Source: Nelumbo lutea (taxonomy: Eukaryota > Streptophyta > Magnoliopsida > Proteales > Nelumbonaceae). Taken from it: a stretch of DNA of 64,000 bases. Positions 19,801 through 29,855 of the stretch are shown here, in pieces. The notes under the pieces are model-generated. The model had not been told where the DNA came from and did no database searches. It saw nothing but the letters and a program-made list of their open reading frames with translations. Each line of letters begins with the position of its first letter. Within the stretch, counting starts at the first letter, position 1. A program made the position numbers and the translations under genes. The stretch covers positions 52,069,759-52,133,758 of the forward strand of contig JAKGHH010000003.1 in the NCBI GenBank assembly GCA_022828595.1, in the 5' to 3' direction.

Positions 19801-20760
19801 CTCTTCGGTTCATTCAAAATTCTTGCTCTTTTTTATTGCTTTAAAAAGGGGTAGGCATCGGCCCACTGATTTAGACATGAAGCAGCTTAGGGCAGCTATC
19901 CGGCCAATCAGCCTCTGGACTTTTTTTATGTTTTGAGGTGGTTTCATATATAGGATTGCCTTTATTTTTTCCAAGTTGGCTTTGATGCCACGTCGGTTGA
20001 CTATGTAGCCTAGGATTTTACCCAAGGTGACTCCGAAGACACACTTATTCGGATTTAATTTCATATTATATCTTCTTAAAATTTGAAAAACGTTATTTAA
20101 ATCATTTAACAAAGAGTTCAAAAACTAGGTCTTCACGACCATGTCATCAACATAGCATTCTACTTTATTGCTGATCAATGGCTCAAACTTTATTTACAAG
20201 GTGATGGAAAGTTGCCCCAACATTTTTTAATCCAAAGGGCATAACCTTATAACAATATAGCCCGAGCTCAGTTACAAATGCAGTCTTGTCCTGGTTAGCA
20301 AGATCCATCATAATTTGGTTGTAACTGGAATATGCGTCTAGAAAGCTCAACAACTTGTACCCTGCGGTCGCATCCACTAGGTGGTCAATCTTGTGAAGTG
20401 GGAAGCAGTCTTTCGGGCAGGCTCTGTTCAGGTCGGTGTAGTCAATGCACATGCACCACTTGTCGTTGGCCTTCTTCACCAGAACCAGGTTGGCCACCCA
20501 CCTAGCTCAAGTAATTGACTTCCCTGATGAAGTCTGCCATGAGGAGCTTCCTAACCTCCTCATCGACTACCCTCCATCGTTCCGGGGTGAGGTTACATTT
20601 TTTTTGTCTTATTGACCTAACTAAAGGATCGGCATTAAGCTTGTGAGTTATTATTTTTTTGTCAATCCCGGGCATCTCTACCGTGGACCAAGCAAAAATA
20701 TCTAAATTTTTAAGTAAAAACTTACTAGTTGAGTTCAAAGTGGCTCGTTAATTGAGGCAC
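19800..20760 (-). pseudogene. Reverse transcriptase of the first gypsy element
   Basis: Minus strand. Pieces in order: NLDIFAWSTVEMPGID, REVNYLS (TAG stop where the homologue has Trp), YTDLNRACPKDCFPLHKID, VMPFGLKNVGATF, then CYVDDMVVK with the catalytic YVDD intact (about 20139-20155), and MKLNPNKCVFGVTLGKILGY. It would copy RNA to cDNA within the particle. At least two stops disrupt it. Confidence 0.85.
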
Positions 20761-21128
20761 CGATCTGAAGAGTTTTGGTTGGTTCAGCATCAGAGACCGA
20801 TATGTAGACCGTTTCTTCTGTCGGGGCAGCTCGCTCTTCGGTGTACTCCGCTAGTTGCTCGAGCGCGATGTCTTCGGCTAGCTTTGTTTTTCCTTTCAAA
20901 GCGGCTATGTAACATTTACGGGATTAGAGCTGGTCACCTCGCACGACCCCCACGCTGTAGTCAGTTGGGAACTTCATCGCTAAGTAGTAAGTGGACACTA
21001 TTGCACGTAAAACGTGTGATAGGCTGACCTACTATTGTATTGTAGGGGGACGGAGTCATGACCACCAAGAATGTGTGCTCAAATCGTACAATATTCGACC
21101 ACGTGCCTGCCTCCACGTGTACTGTGAC

Positions 21129-21490
21129 TCAACCAAGAGGCCTGGCCTCTTTGCCGCTGAACCCTACCAAGGGTGTATCTGTCGGCTTTAGGTCGCTCTG
21201 CTGCAACTGTAATTTGTCGAAGTTCTCCTTGAAGAGTATGTCTGTTGAGCTGCCTAAGTCCACTAAAATGCGTTTCACCTCGAAGTCGTTGATCCTTAGC
21301 TTCATTACTGAAGCATCATCATGCAGGTATTGGATCCCGCGCACGTCATCCTCAGTGAAGTAGATAAGTTCTTCAAGTTGAGGTCGTTTTGGCGGGTTTT
21401 CGCCTTCATTCTCAAATTCACAGACTGAAGTCCTCCCAACTGCTAATGTACATCCCGCGATGATGGACCCGCCAGTGATCATATTGATCA
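21129..21490 (-). pseudogene. Aspartic protease of the first gypsy element
   Basis: Minus strand, open for 120 codons: GGSIIAGCTLAVGR, then FTEDDVRGIQYLHDDASVM, then RILVDLGSSTDILF. The active-site motif, normally D-(S/T)-G, reads D-L-G, so catalysis is doubtful. It lies between gag and RT as expected. Confidence 0.7.
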
Positions 21491-23271
21491 CTCCATGAAC
21501 TGGCCTCTCCTCTGGTAGCTGCTCATATTGATCACTCCTCGCTTAGCATTTAGAGGTGTATATTTTGTTCTCTCTACTAGCGGAGTCTTGGAACGCCGAC
21601 TTGACTTGTGGCCGCGCGAGGGGTACCTGCTTCTTGACTTGCTTCTTTCCCTGCTCGGGGACTTATTCTTCTTTCTTTTCTGCACATTGTTGCTCATCCC
21701 TTCATTCTCTCTCTTCCTCTTTTCAATTGGTGGATTATAAGTCTTCTGGTTAATCTCCTCCTCGGTACCAATGAACTGGTCTGCCAATTTAAGAAACTCG
21801 GTGATATCTTTTGGTTTGTTGGATACCACATGCCACTTGAACTCTCTGTGGATGATTCCCTTCTTTGTTGCAGTGAGATGCACCACTGGATCAAGGACTG
21901 ATATCTACAGGCAAGTGTCGTAGAAGCGTTTGATGTAACTTTTGATTGACTCCCCTTCCCTCCGAACCACGTCAGAAGGCTCTCTTGCAACTTCGGGCAT
22001 TTCTTGTTGATAATGAAATGTGCAGTGAATAGATCGGCAAATTGTGCCCAACTCGTAATGGAGCCCAGTGTGAGGTTCCTATACCAGGTCCGAACTACTC
22101 CTCTGAATGTGGTGGAGAAGGCCACACACATGCAAGCTTCGTTAGCCCTAGCTAGGTGCATCTGAGACTAGAAAGAACCAACGTGTTCATTGGGGTTGAA
22201 TGACCTGTCACACTTGTCTAGTGGTGAAACCTTGAAATCTTTCAGCATTGGGGTTGCTAGGAGCTCGGGAGACAGAGGAGATAACCAACTAAGCAAGGGA
22301 GGCGCAGTCTTCGTTGCCACCGAGCTCACTTGTTCCCTTTCTTTAATCGCTCTGCTTGTTGGCTTGGCTTCGCTGGCAGACTGTTTCTGGACGAGAAGCA
22401 ATGAGTCTTGTGGCATTGCCATTGTTGCTTCTTCACTGGCTCAGCGTTGGTGCTGCTGACCTCGGTTTGGTTTGCTATCATGAGGCATGGAAGGGATTGG
22501 CCTTGAGTTCGAGCCTCTAGCTTCGGGCTAGTTGTTATCTCCCTACAATCCATTGTTCTCCTATTGGGAGTGCCGCGGCGGGTTGGCCCTATTGAACTGG
22601 CTATCCTTAGGCCTATTTTTAACGTTTCCTTGTGATACTGGAGGAGTATGTTGATCGACCCTCCTTCTATGAGGTGGAGTCTGACCCCTGGGAGGGACAG
22701 GCACCTACGAGGTCCCCTCACCCTGATGGGTTTTGGTTCTGGCCCAGTTGCAACCCTAGGTGTCGGGGTGGAATTGGCTGCTGGTTCGGTTGTAGTGGTG
22801 GGAACTACTGTTGATACTGCTGGTATAGGTAGTACTACTGATATTGTTGAAACTGTTGGACCTATATCGTCCGGACGCACTGAACAAGGTCATGAAATTG
22901 GGAGTGCTCGACTCCAACGGGACCACGGATGGCTCAGAGAAAGTCACACCCACTAGGGGGAGCAGGACGCTCATTTGTGTGGTGCCCTGTGGTTAGACCT
23001 GCTCATGGGCCGAGCCGGGCTAGGCTCGGACTGGGCTTTTACTCTTCATTAATGAAAATTTGTTAGGCTTGAGCCCGAGCCTGGCCCGACTCGACCAATG
23101 GGCCTACAACTTGGGCCCGTGCCTGGCTCTGATAAAAAGGCCGAAGCCCGATTGTGTTCGCCGGTGAATGTGTTCGCCGATGATTGTGTTTGCCGAAACT
23201 GAGTTCGCGGTGACTGTGGTCTATGAGCTGTGACTTGCGATTTTAAGTTTAACAGTGATCAGTCCACGTCT

Positions 23272-23315
<44 letters not shown>

Positions 23316-23980
23316 TCATTGGTGCCTATATTCGCCGCCTTGCCGTCGCCGGTGTCTGAGATTTGAAAGAGAAGTGAGATTTGAGAAGAGGAACGAGAGA
23401 GTTAGAGAGAGAAAGAAAGAGAGAGAAAGAGAGAGAGAGAGAGAGAAGGAGAGGAGTGAGGACTCACCGTCGGAGTGGTTGTGTCGGTGAACGTTCGCCG
23501 CCTCGCCGGTTGTGTGGCTGCTTGAGAGTGAGGATGAGAACTGTGGAGGATGTGGAGAAGAATGGTTCGGTTGGAAAAAGAAAGTAAAGAGGCAAAGAGG
23601 TGAAAAAAGAGGGGGTCTTCGACTAGGGTTTTTAGGTTTAGTTATAGGTCAGGCCGGGCCAGGCTCGGGCCGGGCTATTTTGGAAAATCCCAAGCCCAGC
23701 TCGAATTTATTGTGGGTTGGGCTTTTTGGCCCGATGTTAAGCCCATGGGCCCATATGTTTGTTTAAGCCCGTCCGTGGGCCGAGCCGGGCCGGGCCGACC
23801 CGTCGAGCCACCCGGCCCATGAACAGTTCTACCTATGGTACAGATAGTGACGGGACCCCTGAAGTTGTAAGGGGAATAGTAAACTGGCCAATACATACCA
23901 TGGGGCCTTGGGGGAGGGTTGGTCATTGATCTTGCCCCCCGGTGACATTTATCTCGATGTTTTTCCCGATGTTGTTGGAA
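21490..23980 (-). pseudogene. gag of the first gypsy element, MITE-interrupted
   Basis: Minus strand. The likely start is ATG at about 23979 (MDSSNNIGKNIEI), 65 bp inside the PBS. The frame then shifts and is interrupted by the hAT-like insertion at 22994-23831. Further down, CDRSFNPNEH, FRGVVRTWYRNL and SWAQFADLFTAHF mark the retrotransposon gag domain (about 22050-22210). An Arg/Ser/Lys-rich C-terminus (SPSRERSKSRSRYPSR) precedes protease. Stops separate the pieces. Confidence 0.7.
22994..23831. mobile_element. hAT-like MITE nested in gag
   Basis: 838 bp. Left terminus TAGACCTGCTCATGGGCCG; right terminus reverse-complemented TAGAACTGTTCATGGGCCG (16 of 19 match). The 8-bp flanks CCTGTGGT (22986-22993) and CCTATGGT (23832-23839) differ at one position, as expected of an hAT duplication. 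The outer arms are made of GGGCC/CGGGC words. The interior holds (AG)n runs at about 23275-23313 and 23395-23450. No transposase. Confidence 0.8.
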
Positions 23981-24044
23981 GAATCCATTGAGGTTGGAGC
24001 AAAAACTAGAACTACAACTGGGATCGGGATGACCTTTTGATCAG

Positions 24045-24062
24045 TTCCCATAGACGGCGCCA
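24045..24062 (-). other. Primer binding site
   Basis: On minus, TGGCGCCGTCTATGGGAA starts 2 nt after the 5' LTR. TGGCGCC is the complement of a tRNA 3' end (GGCGCCA), as in other plant gypsy elements; the donor tRNA (Asp-type) is inferred. Confidence 0.75.
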
Positions 24063-24064
24063 AT

Positions 24065-24745
24065 TGATGATGCACGATCTAGAAGCTTCTAGCTGGAGAA
24101 CTGCCTGGACATAATCGCGTGGTGAGATTAATCTACAAAATAGTGCTTAGAGGGACCGGGGTCGAGGACCCGGTGAGGTCGCTCCGATGCTTAAGTCAGT
24201 AATCTGTGTGTTTGTGAGCTAAGTATGAATGCTAGAGAGCTTGAATGTGAGTAACCGCGTGTACCGTCACCTTGAGGATCAATGCCCTTATATAGTTGAG
24301 TAGTCATGAACCTTACAAAAAGGCTTTGGGATTTCCGGGCTGCATAGATAAGATCCGTTCCATTTTCAAAGTTGAGAAATGCGCCAGTTGATAAGGTTTA
24401 TCCCTTTCCTCCAATTCGGGCGGAGTGAGGATGAGCCCTGTTATTAGGCGTCGTGATCCCGGGAAATTCAGAGTTCATTGGAGAAGCTTCTGGAGTCGAT
24501 TACGTGGTGCTTCGGTTCTTTGGCCAAGAACTGATACTTCGGTTTTTTGGCCCCGAAATAAATTGGGTGCCGAGGTGCCTTTATGCTGAGACGACTCTAC
24601 GCCGAGGTAGTTTTGGGTCGAGGTGACAAAATACCTGAGCTCAAACTTTTGTTGACCGGGCTCTCCTCGCTGAGTTGTCATCCTTCAAGCTGATCGTGTC
24701 CATGTGACCTCTACTTACTAGGTCGTGCCAAATCACCCTCCATCA
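24065..24745 (-). repeat. 5' LTR of the first gypsy element
   Basis: 681 bp, TG...CA. On minus it starts TGATGGAGGGTGATTTGGC. A probable TATA box, TATATAAGG, lies at 24287-24295 on minus and would drive the genomic RNA. Flanked on the right by GTTCC. Confidence 0.92.
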
Positions 24746-24750
24746 GTTCC

Positions 24751-25302
24751 CATTATTGACCCGTGGTTCCCAGTTGGACAAACTCAGAGGCAAGATTGAT
24801 GGTAAGGTTCAGGCTTTGAACAGGAGTAGATTTGAAGAAATATTACACTTTTGAAAATTTGAAGAAAAATGAAGAGTAAAATAGTTTTTCCATCTTTCCA
24901 GTTTCCATAACAGTCTCCCTGTCCATTGTCAGAAAACTTAAGAAAACGTAAGGGTAGTTTAAGTATTTTACCCTTATATGAAAGTGTGAGAAGACTAAGT
25001 TGATATAATCAAGTTTGGGCTTGAAAATCAAATGAATCCACATACAATGGTTCTTTGATCTACATATTATGGAAAATAATTTCAATTTCTTTTCTAGTCT
25101 TAAATAGAATAAACAAATCATTTTCTAGTAACGGCTTTAAAAAAGGCTCCCTTGGAAATACTAAATATAACCAAAAAAATGATAAATTATAGAATTAATT
25201 CTTAATTGAATTTATTTGAATTATAGTGAATCGTAGAAATCGTAAGATTTATGAATCAAATTGTAGGATTCAAACAAAAAGTACAAAATTTTTATAGAAA
25301 TT
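24751..25302. other. Spacer, partly old repeat
   Basis: AT-rich. From about 25125 the sequence contains GAATCGTAGAAATCGTAAG words that resume after the second gypsy element (32936-33020). That element therefore appears inserted in an older repeat. No gene seen. Confidence 0.5.
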
Positions 25303-26174
25303 TGATGGAGGGAGATTTGGCCCGACCCCTTGGCCATGCGACACATGGAAGCAACCGAGAGTGACCTGGAAGAAGCACCAGCTCGGCACAGCAGCGGGCC
25401 CACAATCCGAGCTCCGAGGAAAGGAGTCCCGAGCTCCCCTGAAAAGAAGGAACCCACTACCCGAGCTCCCCAAGGAAGAACCCGAGCTCTCCCTTAGAGG
25501 TCCTGAGCCTTACAAGGAGCGCAAAGGACAAAAACCCAAGCTGACCCACCTCGGGCCAGTTCGGGCCACACTTCTATCCGAACTCAAGACTTCACCTCGC
25601 ACACCATTTCGGCTCTAAGTCGCCTGACTAAATAATCGTACCTAACGCCTAGGAAGTCCGTACACGGAGGCAGCGTGCCTGACTGATTAGGGGTCCGATA
25701 CATGACAGCCGCCCTCCAACGGCCACCTGCCACCGCCATCTCAAATGTGGTAGAGACGGCCCTGACAAGGACAGTGGCGGTTGTGACACCCAAACTGGCA
25801 ACTGGTAGAGGTTATGACACCTGAATTGGCAACTGACAGAGGTTATGACACCCGAACTGGCGTCTAGCAGGGATGATGACTCCCGATCTGGCGGAGGTGA
25901 TGATGCTCGATCTGGCAGAGGTATGGGAGTGAGTGTACAGGGAGATTATAAAAGGCCCCATCTCCCAAAGAAGGAGGTATGTGATATTTTGTGCTTTCTG
26001 GTCTTGAAGTCTCTCATTTTCCCTTGCGTTCCCTAGAGCACTGACTTGAGCTTCGGAGTGTTCCAACCGGGTTCCTCCCCGGAAGTTTCCAATTTCTTCC
26101 TTGTTTCAGGCATCTTCAGCTCTGTCAAAGGCAAGGTGACCGACAACTAAGACCGACCGGATTGCGCATCATCA
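25303..26174 (+). repeat. 5' LTR of the second gypsy element
   Basis: 872 bp. A probable TATA box, TATAAAA, lies at 25947-25953, preceded by four to five tandem copies of a 31-bp unit (25780-25922). It ends GCGCATCATCA and runs without a primer site into pol. Confidence 0.92.
25780..25922 (+). repeat. 31-bp tandem repeats in LTR U3
   Basis: Units begin GTTATGACACCCGAACTGGC and vary at their ends; the last two are degenerate. They sit just upstream of the TATA box, where enhancer repeats are often found. The other LTR has the same array at 32538-32682. Confidence 0.75.
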
Positions 26175-27130
26175 TATGGCACTTCTTACTTAGTAACTTA
26201 GATGTTTTCGCTTGGTCCGTGGTAGAAATGCCCGGCATAGACCCTATGCTCATAACTCACAAGCTCAATACTGACCCTATAGTCAGACCCATTAGACAGA
26301 AGAAACGCAACTTAGCCCTAGAACGTTGGAGGGCAGTCGATGAGGAGGTCAAGAAGCTCCTCGCAGCAGACTTCATAAGGGAAGTTCATTACCCGAGCTG
26401 GGTAGCCAACCCCGTTCTGGTAAAAAAGGCAACTGGCAAGTGGCGCATGTGCGTCGACTACACTAACCTGAACCGAGCTTGCCCAAAAGATTGCTTCCCC
26501 CTCCCCAGGATCGATCGCCTAGTGGATGCGACCTCGGGACACGAGTTGCTAAGCTTCCTGGATGTCTACTTGGGCTATAACCAAATCAGGATGGACCCGT
26601 CCGGCGAGGAAAAAACCACATTCATAACCGAGTTTGGCCTGTACTTCTACAAGGTTATGCCCTTCGGACTAAAAAATGTTGGGACAACCTTTCAAAGGCT
26701 TGTGAATAAGCTGTTTTAGCCCTTAATTGGCACAAAGATAGAATGTTATGTAGACAACATGGTCGTCAAGACACAGTTTTCGCATGAATTAATACAAGAC
26801 TTGCATTATGTCTTTCAAATTCTGCGTCAATTTAACATGAAACTAAACCCAAACAAGTGTGTCTTCGGTGTCACCTCGGGTAAGTTCCTAGGGTATATCG
26901 TCAACCGACGCGGTATTGAGGCCAACCTGGACAAGATAAAAGCCATCCTAGATATGAGACCACCCCAAAAAGTAAAAGTGATTAAGAGATTAAACGGCAG
27001 AATAGTCGCTTTGAGTCATTTTATGTCTAAATCAGCAGATTGTTGCTTGCCCTTCTTCAAGGCAATGAAAAGAAAAGGGTTCAAATGGAACCCAGAATGC
27101 CAGCTCGTGTTTAACGATCTCAAAAGATAC
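26175..27130 (+). pseudogene. Reverse transcriptase of the second gypsy element
   Basis: Starts at the LTR edge with SNLDVFAWSVVEMPGID. Then come YPSWVANPVLVKKATGKW, NRACPKDCFPLPRIDRLVDA and VMPFGLKNVGTTFQRL, followed by a TAG stop at 26717. The catalytic box reads CYVDNMVVK (26744-26770): the second Asp of YVDD is Asn (AAC at 26756). Downstream, MKLNPNKCVFGVTSGKFLGY and MSKSADCCLPFFKAMK are clean. Inactive. Confidence 0.9.
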
Positions 27131-27690
27131 CTTACTAGTATCCCAATGTTGACCTGGCCCAAAGAGGGTGATGTTTTAGAATTGTACCTCTCAGCAAGCG
27201 ACGAAGTGGTCAGTTCGGTACTGGTAAGGGAAGCAGATCGGGTCCAACGACCCATCTACTATGTTAGTAAAACATTGCAGGGAGCAGAAACGAGGTATCC
27301 GGAGATAGAAAAGCTAGCCTATGCACTGGTCATTGCGGCTCGCAAACTCCATCCGTATTTCCAAGCCCATACCATCATCGTCCTCACCGACAAACCTTTG
27401 AGGCAAGTATTACTCAGGCCCGAGGTCTCCGATCGATTGACGAAGTGGACCATCGAACTCGGTGAGTACAACCTCTAGTACAAGCCACGAACCGCTATCA
27501 AAGCTCAAGCCTTGGTAGATTTTGTTGCTGAATGCACGTTCAGCTCTGAGGTCCTTAGCCCGGTTGAGCACAAGACCCCCAGTTTGGGTGAGCTCAATGC
27601 TCCCAGGCCGGTTGAGTCTGAGCCCCGTGAGGTCGCACCCAGTTCGGTATCTCTCCTGGTTAGGCCGAGCGTGAACTGGGATGAATAGCC
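27131..27690 (+). pseudogene. RNase H/connection of the second gypsy element
   Basis: LYLSASDEVVSSVLVREAD, PIYYVSKTLQGAETRYPEIE and then LTDKPLRQVLLRPEVSDRLT are the standard connection and RNase H blocks after gypsy RT. A stop follows GEYNL at 27476. The next 200 nt encode an acidic/Pro-rich linker. Confidence 0.8.
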
Positions 27691-28240
27691 TTGGATCCTT
27701 CACGTAGATGGCTCCTCAAATCAGCAAGGCAGCGGAGCCAGTGTAGTTCTCCACGGTCCGAGTGGCACAAAACTGGAGTACGCGCTACGCTTCGAGTTCG
27801 CGGCATCTAACAATGAGGCAGAATACGAGGCGCTGATAGCCAGGCTAGCTCTGGCGCAAGACGTAAAGGCAAAACACATAGTCATCTGCAATGGTTCCCA
27901 GCTCGTGGTCAACCAAGTTACAGGGTAATACGAAGCCCGCGAGCCAACTATGATCACCTACTTGGAAAAGGTAAAAGAGGCTCTGCTTAGCTTCCAGTCA
28001 CACTTCATCAGGCAGATCCCGAGGTCAGAGAACACTAAGGCCAACGCCCTATCTCGGCTAGCCAGCACCAGTGACAACACCATGAGAACTATGTACATAG
28101 AAGACTTACCTCGGCCTAGCATTCTCCGGGGGGCAAAGGAGGTCGCTTCTGTCGCCCAAGCAGAACCGAGCTGGATTGATCCACTCGCGAGCTTCCTGCT
28201 ACATCAAACCCTCCCGCAGACCGCAACGCCGCCAAGAGGG
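27690..28240 (+). pseudogene. Second RNase H-like domain (second gypsy element)
   Basis: HVDGSSNQQGSGASVVLHGP, FEFAASNNEAEYEALIARLA and NGSQLVVNQVTG, then a TAA stop at 27927, then YEAREPTM and HFIRQIPRSENTKANALSRL. This is the extra RNase H typical of Tat elements; DG, NNEAEYEA and the late RxxN...DA/NA blocks are visible. Confidence 0.8.
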
Positions 28241-28249
28241 TAGAGCGCC

Positions 28250-29397
28250 AAGCAGCCAAGTACGTCATGATAGACGAACGGTTGTACCGAAGATCCTACA
28301 CGCTCCCCTACCTGCGCTGCTTGCGACCTCCCGAAGTCGAGCTCGTACTCTACGACATTCATGAAGGCCTATGTGGCGGACACCTGGGGGGCAAGGTCGT
28401 TGCCCAGAAAACACTACGACATGGGTACTATTGGCAAACAATGAAAGCAGACGCCGTCGGGCTAGTCAAGAAGTGCGAGAAGTGCCAAAAGCACGCCAAT
28501 ATTCACCACTAGCCCACTGCCGACCTCAAGTACCTCACCAGCCCGTGGCCCTTCACACAATGGGGTATCGACCTACTCGGGCCATTCCCGCCAGCAACAG
28601 GAGGAAGGAAGTTCCTAGTAGTGGAAGTAGACTACTTCACCAAGTGGGTTGAAGTCGAAACTCTCGTAACTATCACAGCTTGAAACGTTCAGAACTTCTT
28701 TTGGAAGAACATCGTGTGCCGCTTCGGGCTACCTCGGGTGCTGATCTCCGACAATGGAAAGCAGTTCGAGGACATCAAATTCCAAGAGTGGTGTCAAGGA
28801 ATGGGGATCCGACAAAACTTCACATCGGTTGCGCACCCACAAGCAAACGGTCAGGCAGAAGTCACAAACAGAGCTATCCTCCGCGGACTAAAAGCCAGGC
28901 TAGACCGAGCTAAAGGGTTATGGGTAGATGAGCTGCCCAATATCCTATGGGCATACCAAACTACAGAGAAGACCGCCACTAAAGAAACTCCCTTCAACCT
29001 CACCTATGGCACGGAGGCAGTCATCCTAGCCGAAATCGAAATCCCCTCACTTCGGTTGGAAGAATACAATGACAATACTGATAACGACGAGCTATGTACC
29101 AACCTCAACCTACTTGACGAGGTGAGGGACCTCGCATACATCAGGACCACAGTGTACCAGCAAAGGGTAGCTCGGTACTACAACACCAAAGTTAAGAAAC
29201 GAAACTTTCACGTTGGCAACCTGGTTCTTCACAAGATCATGGTACCTAAGCCTGACGTTGGCAAACTCGGGCCGAACTGGGAAGGACACTACCGAGTAAA
29301 GAGAGCACTCGGGGGAGCATACAAGCTCGAGACCCTGGAGGGTAAACAGATACCCCAGGCATGGAACATCGTCAACTTAAGACGATATTACCTATAA
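28250..29397 (+). pseudogene. Integrase of the second gypsy element
   Basis: The zinc-binding motif is HEGLCGGHLG...KCEKCQKHA (28357-28497). TAG stop at 28510 and TGA at 28681. Catalytic core: QWGIDLLGPF (Asp), VLISDNGKQFEDIKF (Asp) and HPQANGQAEVTNRAI (Glu). The C-terminal region GNLVLHKI, KLGPNWEGHYRVKRALGGAY and LRRYYL is intact to the stop at 29395. A 684-nt stretch from 28714 is uninterrupted. Confidence 0.9.
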
Positions 29398-29855
29398 GTT
29401 ATCAAACTAAGCAGGTCATGAGCCACTACCAGAGCCTAAGGGCCAGAATACCGAGCTAAAGATGACCTTGGCACCTCATCAACGAAGCAAGCTGCACGAG
29501 TAGGGATCCTGAGGTGCATAGCCCAGGGCCCAATTCAGCTTGTTAACTAACCCGGGCCGAGAACAGGTCGGGCGTATAGCCTTACTATGTTAACTCGCCT
29601 TGGGGCCTAAGTCTAGCAGTTCAGCAACATAGTCAGTTCGGCGAAAAGAGAAAATGACTGCCCAACACTTTGCCAAAAAAGGGGGACTATTCATTGCAAA
29701 ATAATCTTGTTTACATTTCATACAAAAAAAAAACAGCAACAAGCTCACATGCCCAGAGGTACATCTTCCTCGCCTTCAGAAGGGACTTTGACAATACCCG
29801 AAGGTCCCACTTCATCTTGGGAGTCCGCATCATCATCAGCTGCGGCAGCCATTTC

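Larger units (their letters stand above)
13919..24745 (-). mobile_element. Ty3/gypsy (Tat-lineage) retrotransposon, complete but decayed
   Basis: A 10.8-kb element on the minus strand. The 5' LTR is at right (24065-24745) and the 3' LTR at left (13919-14587). Both LTRs are TG...CA, and the target duplication GTTCC is perfect (13914-13918 and 24746-24750). Order on minus: PBS, gag, protease, RT, RNase H, second RNase H-like domain, integrase, then an antisense gene on +, then PPT. The second RNase H and the antisense ORF downstream of integrase are features known for Tat-lineage elements. Numerous stops show it is inactive. An hAT-like MITE is nested at 22994-23831. A related element lies at 25303-32930. 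Confidence 0.92.

Noticed and set aside
23230..23587. Arg/Glu-rich ORFs
   Set aside because: Translations of (AG)n microsatellite inside a MITE.
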